NCBI GenBank assembly: GCA_900315845.1
Contig: OOHK01000001.1
Span: forward strand, 186,001-250,000
Length of the DNA: 64,000 bases
Direction of reading: 5' to 3'
Source of the DNA: Candidatus Avelusimicrobium luingense
GTDB taxonomy: Bacteria > Elusimicrobiota > Elusimicrobia > Elusimicrobiales > Elusimicrobiaceae
Both the position numbers and the translations under genes were made by a program. Position 1 is the first letter of the stretch. Each line of letters begins with the position of its first letter. Below, one piece after another: positions 50,894 to 58,800 of the stretch. The notes below the pieces were generated by a model that was not told the DNA's origin, did not search any database, and saw only the letters and a program-made list of their open reading frames with translations.

Positions 50894-51055
50894 TACCCCC
50901 GGCGGAGGTTGCCTTCCGGTCATTTTGCTAACACAAAATGCCTGCAGGCCGGGCTCGCGGTTTTTGCCTTTCGCGGCTACCGCACGCTCAAACAAAAACA
51001 TCGCTGCGCCTTTCAACTCCCGACACACACCAAGCAGTTGGTGTGCTCCGGGACA
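50894..51055 (-). repeat. tRNA-flanking structured element, right copy (no gene)
   Basis: Noncoding region downstream of tRNA-Arg(CCT) on the minus strand, inverted relative to the left copy. Reading from the tRNA: GTCCCGGA; hairpin CACACCAA-CTGC-TTGGTGTG (51026-51045); an 11-base antisense copy of the tRNA-Arg T-loop and 3' stem (CGGGAGTTGAA, 51012-51022); then GCGG-TAG-CCGC and CATTTTG-TGTTAG-CAAAATG hairpins. At its far end (50894-50911) is a direct near-copy (16 of 18 bases) of the tRNA-Arg 3' end. Beyond the first ~50 bases it does not resemble the left copy. Confidence 0.68.
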
Positions 51056-51092
51056 AAAAATAAAAACCCGCCTAGGCGGGCTTTTTATTTTT
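51056..51092. terminator. Hairpin abutting tRNA-Arg(CCT), terminator on both strands
   Basis: A5-T-A5-CCCGCC / GGCGGG-T5-A-T5 inverted repeat with one bulged base and a TA centre. It starts exactly at the tRNA discriminator position (51092), as the hairpin after tRNA-Gln does. Confidence 0.85.
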
Positions 51093-51165
51093 ACCCCCGG
51101 CGGGAGTTGAACTCGCAACCTCTTCCTTAGGACGGAATCGCTCTATCCAATTGAGCTACGGGGGC
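51092..51165 (-). tRNA. tRNA-Arg (anticodon CCT), with stem mismatches
   Basis: 74-base cloverleaf on the minus strand: acceptor GCCCCCG/CGGGGGT (G1-T72 wobble), D arm GCTC/GAGC, anticodon stem ATTCC/GGAAG (A-G mismatch at the base) with loop GTCCTAA giving CCT (reads AGG), T arm GCGAG-TTCAACT-CCCGC (one A-C mismatch). Discriminator A, CCA not encoded. Probably functional, but less regular than the other two tRNAs. Confidence 0.88.
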
Positions 51166-51171
51166 GTGAAA

Positions 51172-52329
51172 TTATTTGTTAGAAGTACGGCGACGTCCCG
51201 TTTTACGAGCGGTTTTTTTAACCACTTTTTTAGTTGGCTTGCGGGTTGCTTTTTTAGCCACTTTTTTTACTGCCTTTTTGGCAGTTTTTTTATTCGGCTT
51301 TACTTTTTTAACAACCTTTTTAGAAGTCTTTTTGGAAGCAGATTTTGTTTTTTTGGCCATCGTCGTTTTGGCTTTCTTTAGCAATTTGGCCAGAGCCCCT
51401 TGCGGGCGTTCTTCACCTAAGATATTTGTTTTGATATGAGGTTTCATAGCCGCATGAAGTTTACGGGTGCGAAAGTCCGACGTTGAAACTTCTAAAATAC
51501 CGGCCTTTATCGCTTCGCGGCGTAAAATACCGACGGCACGCTCTTCAATTTGGCGCACACGCTCACGCGATAATCCAAGCACGTCTGCCACTTCGCCTAA
51601 TGTCTTTGGTTCGTTATCATCAAGCCCATAACGCATAATGATAATTTGGCGGTCGCGGTCATTTAAGTCCGCCATACTTTTTTTAATACGGTTATGATCT
51701 TCCTGTTTAACAAACACATCATGCGGGTTGCCCTTGCCGTCGTCACTAAGCACGTCTTCCAGCGTCATTTCATCTTCTTCATACACTACGGTTGCCAAAG
51801 AATCAATCCCTTTGGCCGCCTGCAACGTATCCATGATAGATTTGACTTGCCGGGCGGATAAATCTAATTCTTTCGCCATTTCTTGCAAGGACGGATCCCG
51901 TCCGTTGGCTTCTTTTAATTCATTCCACGCGCGGAACCACCTTTTCAAATTTCCCCACGCATGTGACGGAATTTTAATAGAACCCGACTGTTCTTCAATA
52001 TATTTGCGGATATATTGTTCTATCCAATACACGGCATAGGTGGAAAAACGGTATCCTTTAGACGGATCAAATTTTTCTATCGCTTGCAACAACCCTAAGT
52101 TTCCTTCTTCAATTAAATCCATTAACTCCATGCCCGGACGCAAAAAGCGTTTGGCGGTCGGCACGACGAGCCGTAAATTACTTTCCAAAATTTGTTGTTT
52201 GGCGGCGCTATCGCCTTTTTTGGCTAACGTCCAAAGGCGAGAAGTTTCCGCGCGGTCAATTTCGCGGGTAATTTTACCAAGTTGCTTAAAATATTCGTTG
52301 GCACTGTCTAAAGAATCTGCTTGTTCCAT
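51172..52329 (-). CDS. RNA polymerase sigma-70 factor with histone-like C-terminal tail
   Basis: 385 residues. Sigma regions: 1.2 (SLDSANEYFKQLGKI), 2.1-2.4 (LRLVVPTAKRFLRPGMELMDLIEEG, FDPSKGYRFSTYAVYWIEQYI), region 3 (KIPSHAWGNLKRWFRAWNEL, PSLQEMAKELDLSARQV), and 4.1-4.2 (LNDRDRQIIIMRYGLDD, LGEVADVLGLSRERVRQIEE). Region 1.1 is absent. Region 2.4 (AVYWIEQYIRKYI) differs from the ATWWIRQAI of housekeeping sigma factors, so it may be an RpoS-like alternative. Residues ~325-385 are a Lys/Ala/Arg repeat tail like histone H1 (KKTSKKVVKKVKPNKKTAKK), very unusual for a sigma factor. The start at 52329 is chosen because a TATGAT box lies six bases upstream; 52335 is an alternative. Confidence 0.92.
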   Translation of the reverse strand: MEQADSLDSANEYFKQLGKITREIDRAETSRLWTLAKKGDSAAKQQILESNLRLVVPTAKRFLRPGMELMDLIEEGNLGLLQAIEKFDPSKGYRFSTYAVYWIEQYIRKYIEEQSGSIKIPSHAWGNLKRWFRAWNELKEANGRDPSLQEMAKELDLSARQVKSIMDTLQAAKGIDSLATVVYEEDEMTLEDVLSDDGKGNPHDVFVKQEDHNRIKKSMADLNDRDRQIIIMRYGLDDNEPKTLGEVADVLGLSRERVRQIEERAVGILRREAIKAGILEVSTSDFRTRKLHAAMKPHIKTNILGEERPQGALAKLLKKAKTTMAKKTKSASKKTSKKVVKKVKPNKKTAKKAVKKVAKKATRKPTKKVVKKTARKTGRRRTSNK

Positions 52330-52335
52330 ATTCAT

Positions 52336-52344
52336 ATCATATCA
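52336..52344 (-). promoter_or_regulatory. Extended -10 box of a putative leaderless sigma-factor transcript
   Basis: On the minus strand TGA-TATGAT, then ATGAAT and the ATG at 52329. No Shine-Dalgarno is seen upstream of either ATG. Confidence 0.5.
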
Positions 52345-52396
52345 AATTTTTTCCGCTGTGCCACCTTACCTTAAACACCCACAAAGCACAAAGGAC

Positions 52397-52429
52397 AAAA
52401 AAAGGGCGCCGGCTTATTAAGTGGCGCCC
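52397..52429 (-). terminator. Terminator of the carboxyltransferase gene
   Basis: Stem GGGCGCC / GGCGCCC with a 12-base loop and T7 on the minus strand, 30 bases after the stop. Confidence 0.9.
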
Positions 52430-52458
52430 CTATATTTGCAAGTTAAACCCGCCGGATG

Positions 52459-54063
52459 TTACAACGGGATATTCCCACGTTTGGGATGATTTTTCGGATC
52501 GCGTTTCGTACGCAAGACCGCAAACGCGCGGATAATTTTACTGCGCGCCTCGGCCGGCTCAATAATTTCGTCAATAGAACCGTTCGTCGCCGCTTGGTAA
52601 GGCGAGGCGAACTTGTCCGAATATTCCTGCGTCATTTTGATTTTGAGTTCTTCTTGTTTGGCGGGGTCTTTTTCCGCTTTGAGAGCGCGGGAATATAAAA
52701 TTTCCACCGCGCCGCGCGGCCCCATCACGGCAATTTCGGCACTCGGGAAAGCGAAGTTAAAATCGCCTTTTAAGATTTTAGAACCCATCGCAATATACGC
52801 ACCGCCGTAGGCTTTACGCAACACGAGCGTAATTTTCGGGATAGTGGCTTCGGAATAGGCATACAAAAGTTTTGCACCATGGCGGATAATTCCCCCATGT
52901 TCTTGGGCGACACCGGGCAAATATCCCCCTGTATCCACTAACGTCAAAAGCGGGATATTAAATGCATTTAAGAACCGGATAAAGCGAGCCGCTTTATCGC
53001 TGGCGTCGCAATCTAACGCGCCGCCCAAATGCGCCGGGTTGTTAGCCACCACACCGACGACGTGGCCCGCCAACCGAATAAAACCCGTTACAATGTTTTT
53101 AGCGAAATTTTGGTGAATTTCAAAGAAGCCGAAATCGTCAGCCAAGCGCCAAATAACGTGGTGGATACGAAATGCTTTTTTCGGGTCCATTTCGCAAATC
53201 CGCTCTAACACCGGCACACTGCGGTCGGTGACATCGCTGGTAGTTTGCAACGGCGAACTTTCTTCGCAGTTTTGCGGTAAGAACGATAAAAGTTCGCGCA
53301 CTTGGCGGAAACAATCTTGTTCTGATTTGGCGACAAATTGGCACACCCCGCTTTTTTCGCTATGCGGTTTGCTGCCGCCTAAAGAATCAAAATCTACTTC
53401 TTCACCGGTAGCGGCTTTGACGGCACTGGGCCCGGTAATAAACATATGGCTGATACCGTCCACCATAAAGATAAAGTCGGTAAGCGCCGGCGAATAAGCC
53501 GCGCCACCCGCACAAGGCCCTAAAATTACAGAAATCTGCGGAATCACACCAGACGCTTTTACGTTGCGATAAAAGATTTCGCCGAATCCGTTAAGGCTGT
53601 CCACCCCTTCTTGGATACGCGCACCGCCGGAGTCAAAAAGTCCGATTATCGGGATTTTGGCTTCAATGGCTTTGTCCATAATATCGGCAATTTTGCGCGC
53701 GTGTGCTAAACCGAGTGAGCCGCCCAGTTGCGTAAAATCTTGCGCGAACAAAGCCACTTCGCGCCCGTTAATACGACCAAACCCGGTGACGACGCCATCC
53801 CCTTTGATGTGTTTATCTTTAACACCAAAGTCGGTACAAGAAGTTTCTAACAAACTTTGAATTTCAAAAAAACTGTCTTTATCTAATAGATAAGAAATAC
53901 GTTCGCGCGCGGTCATTTTGCCCTTATCTTTTTGGGCTTTGATGCGTGCTTCGCCCGCGCCTTTAAGCGCATCTTGGGAAATTTGTCTGAATTTTATAAG
54001 GCTTTCCGGAGCCGGATCATTAGACGGTTTATCTAGCCGCGGGTCTTCAAAAAGTTCTATCAT
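52459..54063 (-). CDS. Biotin-dependent acyl-CoA carboxyltransferase (PccB/MmdA type)
   Basis: Carboxyltransferase subunit, 534 residues from the ATG at 54063, preceded by GGAGGG; the frame extends to 54117 without support. Crotonase-fold halves: KMTARERISYLLDKDSFFEI, GDGVVTGFGRINGREVALFAQDFT, FDSGGARIQEGVDSLNGFGE, LGPCAGGAAYSPALTDFIFM, GGSKPHSEKSGVCQF, and in the C-terminal half ANNPAHLGGALDCDASDKAARF, LVDTGGYLPGVAQEHGGIIRHG and KAYGGAYIAMGSK. It acts on propionyl- or methylmalonyl-CoA in carboxylases or sodium-pumping decarboxylases. No biotin carboxylase, biotin carrier or membrane subunit lies beside it. It might supply extender units to the nearby synthase (inference). Confidence 0.93.
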   Translation of the reverse strand: MIELFEDPRLDKPSNDPAPESLIKFRQISQDALKGAGEARIKAQKDKGKMTARERISYLLDKDSFFEIQSLLETSCTDFGVKDKHIKGDGVVTGFGRINGREVALFAQDFTQLGGSLGLAHARKIADIMDKAIEAKIPIIGLFDSGGARIQEGVDSLNGFGEIFYRNVKASGVIPQISVILGPCAGGAAYSPALTDFIFMVDGISHMFITGPSAVKAATGEEVDFDSLGGSKPHSEKSGVCQFVAKSEQDCFRQVRELLSFLPQNCEESSPLQTTSDVTDRSVPVLERICEMDPKKAFRIHHVIWRLADDFGFFEIHQNFAKNIVTGFIRLAGHVVGVVANNPAHLGGALDCDASDKAARFIRFLNAFNIPLLTLVDTGGYLPGVAQEHGGIIRHGAKLLYAYSEATIPKITLVLRKAYGGAYIAMGSKILKGDFNFAFPSAEIAVMGPRGAVEILYSRALKAEKDPAKQEELKIKMTQEYSDKFASPYQAATNGSIDEIIEPAEARSKIIRAFAVLRTKRDPKNHPKRGNIPL

Positions 54064-54153
54064 ATTCCCTCCGTTACTATATTTATATTTTACTAAATAA
54101 AAAGGGAATACAACCAAAAACGCTTTCTATTTTATCCGGATAAATAAGAATAT

Positions 54154-54162
54154 TGATATAAT
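54154..54162 (+). promoter_or_regulatory. Extended -10 promoter of pilin 54187
   Basis: TGA-TATAAT, a perfect extended -10, 25 bases before the ATG, with AAGGAG between. The segment ATAATAGTAAAA matches that upstream of pilin 50317. Confidence 0.7.
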
Positions 54163-54186
54163 AGTAAAAACAGTAAGGAGCATTTT

Positions 54187-54708
54187 ATGAATAACCAAGC
54201 CTTTACGCTTATTGAGTTATTAGTAGTCGTTTTAATTATCGGCATTTTGGCCAGTGTAGCCTTGCCGCAATATAAGGTGGCGGTAGCCAAAGCACGGATG
54301 ACGCAACTAGTCACGCTGGCTAACGCAGTAAAACAAGCCGAAGAAAGATACTATATGGCCAACGGACAATATACAGCCAATTGGTCAGAACTGGATATTG
54401 ATTTGGAAGGAACTGTAAATAATACAACCATTACAAATGCCGCCGGATGGGGCTTGAATTTAAATTCATATATAGAAGGATCAAATTGGGAATCGGTATC
54501 GGCCTGGGACACACGTTTAGCCTATGACGGGGCGGCGGCTTCCAAACATCTGTATTTGACTTTTTCTTTTGATAACGCCCATGCACATGCCGGAGCCAGA
54601 CTTTGCTTTACTCCCCAAAACAGCGAATTAGGTATCACGCTGTGCAAACACGCCAGCAATAACGCTCCCCGGCAAAGCCAAACCGGGCAATACTGGTATA
54701 AGTTCTGA
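54187..54708 (+). CDS. Type IV prepilin (pilin E)
   Basis: Type IV pilin/pseudopilin, 173 residues. Leader MNNQA with Ala at -1, mature FTLIELLVVVLIIGILASVA with Glu +5, then LPQYKVAVAKARMTQLVTLA. Head region includes ANGQYTANWSELDIDLEGT, a common motif (ANGxYTxxxxELD) shared with the other pilins here, and two Cys (ARLCFTP, TLCKHA). AAGGAG precedes the ATG. Its stop lies 5 bases from the stop of the convergent pilin at 54714, with no terminator between them. Confidence 0.94.
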   Translation: MNNQAFTLIELLVVVLIIGILASVALPQYKVAVAKARMTQLVTLANAVKQAEERYYMANGQYTANWSELDIDLEGTVNNTTITNAAGWGLNLNSYIEGSNWESVSAWDTRLAYDGAAASKHLYLTFSFDNAHAHAGARLCFTPQNSELGITLCKHASNNAPRQSQTGQYWYKF

Positions 54709-54713
54709 TCTGA

Positions 54714-55190
54714 TTAGCGCAAGGCGTAGCAGTTATAACCGCTTTCCGGACAAGTGACCTTGTCGATGCCTACGGTTTTGCAAAAGTCATTGGCTTTGGT
54801 ATCGCTCGCCGCAGCCACACAATCATATGTTCCGCGTGCCATATAATAAATAATGTACCAACGTCCGGAATTTCCGAGTTTGCGTCGTTCTGCCTGAATA
54901 TGCATGACAGAAGTATTAGTACTATGAATGGCTACGGCAAAATCCGGATTGGAAGGGACGGACAGATCTAACTCATCTACCTGGCCGGTATATTGTCCGT
55001 TGGCCAAATGATAAACTTCTTCGGCCTGAACGATGGATCTGACCATGGTAACGGCTTGCACCAAATGAGATTTTTCTATGGCTTTTTGATACTGTGGAAA
55101 TGCCACCGCCGCCAAAATGCCGATAATTAAAACTACCACTAAAAGTTCAATGAGTGTAAATCCGCCTAAACGGCTTGATATTTGTTTCAT
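54714..55190 (-). CDS. Type IV prepilin (pilin F)
   Basis: Type IV pilin/pseudopilin, 158 residues. Leader MKQISSRLGG with Gly-Gly before cleavage, mature FTLIELLVVVLIIGILAAVA with Glu +5, then FPQYQKAIEKSHLVQAVTMV. The head has YHLANGQYTGQVDELDLSV and four Cys (TYDCVAA, DFCKTV, VTCPES, YNCYALR). The leader resembles that of pilin 26802 (SGRLGG), while its convergent neighbour has the Ala -1 type. GAGG precedes the ATG. Monocistronic as far as can be seen. Confidence 0.93.
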   Translation of the reverse strand: MKQISSRLGGFTLIELLVVVLIIGILAAVAFPQYQKAIEKSHLVQAVTMVRSIVQAEEVYHLANGQYTGQVDELDLSVPSNPDFAVAIHSTNTSVMHIQAERRKLGNSGRWYIIYYMARGTYDCVAAASDTKANDFCKTVGIDKVTCPESGYNCYALR

Positions 55191-55238
55191 ATATTTACCT
55201 CTATAAAAATATAATACTAAAAAACATCAACAAACCGT

Positions 55239-55862
55239 CTATTTTCCCACCGCCACGGAAAACATAAACCCGGTAGGCCATTTATCGGTTTTAACGGTAA
55301 TTTCCGGCTCGCCGAGAGATTTATAAATTTCCAACGCACGCCCCGCAAAGCGCGGCTTTCCGGCGACCATACACACTTCGTTACTACGCAAAGAAAGCCC
55401 GGTGCCCAGTAATTTAACAAGGGCTTCTTTTTGTGTCCATAACGCAGTTAAAAATTCGTCGCTATTTTCGGTCAGTTCGTCCGGATGGAAAAAATCGGTC
55501 GCCCATGCGGCAATACGGTGTTCTATTTTTTCCAAATCAATACCGATCAGTTTTTCATCCGCGCTGACAGCCGCCACCGCAAATCCGTTACTGTGCGTAA
55601 TGCTATATGCCAAAGAAACCGTTTTTTCCCCCACTGTTAAAGTAGGTTTGCCGCTCTCTTGCGGTAATACTTCTATGGTATGCAAATCGGCCTTATCTAA
55701 CGCACGCGACACCAGTTGTTTTAACGCAAACCGGCCCCCGAGCCATTCGCTACGCCGCTTGGGGAAACGTAACGTTTCAAAATACGTTTGCTCTTGCGGG
55801 CTTAATATAGCGTCTGCCGGGGGCAGGTGTGTTAAATCAACTACTTCTAATTGGTACGCCAT
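55239..55862 (-). CDS. 4'-phosphopantetheinyl transferase (Sfp/HetI type)
   Basis: Moves phosphopantetheine from CoA to carrier-protein domains. 207 residues from the ATG at 55862; the frame extends 14 codons into the synthase gene, and the junction TAAACATG favours 55862. Family motifs: FETLRFPKRRSEWLGGRFALKQL, LAYSITHSNGFAVAAVS, the Mg-binding GIDLEKIEHR, and the second metal/base motif LWTQKEALVKLLGTG. It lies 2 bases downstream of the giant synthase, so it is almost certainly the enzyme that activates its four ACP domains. Confidence 0.94.
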   Translation of the reverse strand: MAYQLEVVDLTHLPPADAILSPQEQTYFETLRFPKRRSEWLGGRFALKQLVSRALDKADLHTIEVLPQESGKPTLTVGEKTVSLAYSITHSNGFAVAAVSADEKLIGIDLEKIEHRIAAWATDFFHPDELTENSDEFLTALWTQKEALVKLLGTGLSLRSNEVCMVAGKPRFAGRALEIYKSLGEPEITVKTDKWPTGFMFSVAVGK

Positions 55863-55864
55863 GT

Positions 55865-58800
55865 TTACTGGCCGATAGCCTTGTACCCGTGGATTTCCAC
55901 CCACACGTCGCCTTTTTCGTCAAAGACGTACGCATCGTGGGATGTTTTGCCGTCTGCCGTATAACCGCGGCTGACGCCATACAAATACAACTGCGCAGGC
56001 GGAAGTTCATTTTTCAAAATAGCCACTTCATCAATTGCATCGGGAAGCGTCATTTTGTTTTCTACCGTCATATCTTGGAAACCACAGCATTGGAACGCGG
56101 CTTCAATCAACATTGGGTTAGCCAGTAGCGTGCGCGGCCCGTCAAGCCATTGGGGGCGCGGTGTGGTATTATACAACGCCAAAGAACCCGTTGTATCTAC
56201 CCGCAATATACCGCCCAACACTTGAAACGACGGCCCATGGAAATACTTTTTATAGATTTCTTCTTTACTTACACTGACTGGATCGTGTATGTTCGCCAAC
56301 GCGGCGGCTTTTACATTATCCCACGTAGAAACAAAGTTTGCTAACGTATGGGCTGTAAAATGGCGGCGGGTGTTACCCATTTTAATTCCTTTGCTATTGA
56401 TAAAGTCAGACTCAATTTCCATATTTACGTCTGCCCCTTGCACTTTACCAATGACGCGCACCGCTTGTGGGCGACGGCGCAAGAGTTTAATAGGCAAGTA
56501 GAAATGGACGTCTTTCAACCCGTGCGGGACATGGCCCGTTAATGCCGTAGCGGTTTGGACAAAGGTTTCAATGCCCATGACACCTGGCACATAAGGGGTG
56601 CCTTCAATAGCGTGGTCGGCTAAATACGGGTCGGACTCTAAATTAAATTCCTTTTCCGTATGGATTTCCGCCCCCGGAGTGACCGCAGTTACCGTTCCCA
56701 AAAAATGTGTGGCTTTGGAAACATCGGGTTTAGCAGACGCGGTAGGAGCCACCGACGGGGCCGGCGTATTGTTGACCGGAGTAGTTGCGGACGGAGTGGA
56801 AGTCGTCGGCGTAGGCGCAAGCGTGTTGCCGGCACCGGACGGCACGATTTCATCCATTTCCGTACGGAGTTGGTGGTCCCAATCCAAGTTACCGAGAGCG
56901 CCCGTCAGTACGATTTCCGGTACCGTTCCATAAACGATTTCGTCTAAGAAAATCTGCATACCGTCTTCGGGGTCCACAAAGTCCACGCCGTTAGCGCGTA
57001 AGAATTGTTCTACACCGGCGCGCACCCCCATACCGACATTTTTGTAAGCGCTCATGGCAATCGCAATGGCGCGGTAGCCTTGGTTGGTCAGCGAGAAGGC
57101 TGATTTGGCTAAATAGTCGTTGGCACTTGCATAATCGCTTTGACCGAGGTTACCGTATTTACCCGCAATAGATGAGGCAAATGCGAAGAACCCACCGTCA
57201 CGCACGATATTATTAGCAAGGAACAGAGCAAAACTGGTGGCTTTTACGTCAAAGATACGGTAATATTCCGCCGGATCTTTATCGTAAATAAGTTTAGAGC
57301 GTTCCAACCCCGCAAAGTGGATAAGTCCGTCCACACGGCTGTTTTTGGCTTTGATTTTCGTGCAGACTTCTTTGACCATGGAACTGTTGGTTACGTCACA
57401 ATGGTAATACTCCACTTCCGCGCCCAAATCGCGCAGTTTTTGCAAGTTGTTATAGAGAGTCACCGAATCTTTCACGCGCCCAAACGCCCGTTCTAACATC
57501 ACCGGGGTAGCACGCTTAGTGGTATCGGCTTTCATTTCTTCCCATAACTGCTTTTTGAGCATCGCCAGTTCGGCTTCGTTCATTTTGGCCCATAACGGTG
57601 TTTTTTCTTGCAGTTCAATAATATCTAATACGATAATTTTGCTGTGATATTGGGCAGCGATTTTTTGAGCCAGCATTGCTCCGATACCGCGGCCCGAACC
57701 GGTAAATATAATCGTTTTTCCGGTTAAATCACACCGTTTGACACTTCTGTCCAAACGAACAGGAACGGATAAAATCGTCGTCCGTTCGCCACCGCGCGTA
57801 CCGATCATCAGGCGCATATCGCCATGCAAGACTTCATCCATGGTTTTTTGAGCCATTTCATCGGGGGTGACAGTCGGTTCAAAGTCTAACAATTTAGCAA
57901 TCGCTCCGGTGTGTTCGTACACGTCGCGGCGGAAACAGGTTGTGCCGCCACACAAGGCACCCGTAATGGGGTTAAACTCATCTTTGGTCGTGTAACCGAA
58001 CGTACCGTCAATCTTGGTATTTACGGCAAAGAATGTATCGGCATCCGTGCGGTTGGCGAGTCCTTTTTCAAACACACGCAAGGCAATAAACAGCGGCATT
58101 ACGTATTTAGTTAATTCGTTATGCGGGCTGACTTTTTTGTCAAACTTTTTGACGTTCGCGCCGAGCAAATACACAATACCTTGCACGTTGGGATCTTCCT
58201 GTGCGTACTCTTTGAGTGCGGCTTCTGTTTCTTCATACGATTCCCAATTTACAATAGTCGTATTTTTGCTGCGCGTTTTAAGAGTAGTGAAAATATGATA
58301 TTTCACACCGAGTTCTTTACATTCTTCCTGATATGCTTTAATAAGTTGGGCATTATCGGCAAAGATAAGAACCGTGCGGTCTTTGGACAACCGGCGGTTT
58401 TCACGCACGGACAAAGGCGCAGGAGCCACTACCGTTACATGACGCAGTTTCTTTTCGTGGCAGTGTTCTCCGGCGTATCCTTCGCGCTCGGGCCGTTCGG
58501 CTAATGATTCGCGTACTTGCACCGGAGCGGTGGGATTAGTGGTCAACATTTCTTCCGTCGGTTTACCGATTTCTCCGGCAGACGGAACGGCTTCTTCCAC
58601 TTTTTCCACATGAATTTCCGGGAGCGCCGATCCTTGCGAAACAGGGGTTTGTGTCACGGGAGTCGGCTCTACCGTTGCCGTTTGTACCGGGGTAACTACC
58701 GGAGTAGCCGGAGTTTCAACCGGGGTTTGCGCTTGCTCGACAGGCGCAGCCGTTTGTGCCGTAGGCGCGGCAGCGGTATGCGACAAGGCAAAATTGATAC

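Noticed and set aside
50837-51118. Minus-strand frame across the right element and the end of tRNA-Arg(CCT)
   Set aside because: It covers a hairpin terminator and part of a tRNA; the protein has no recognisable character.
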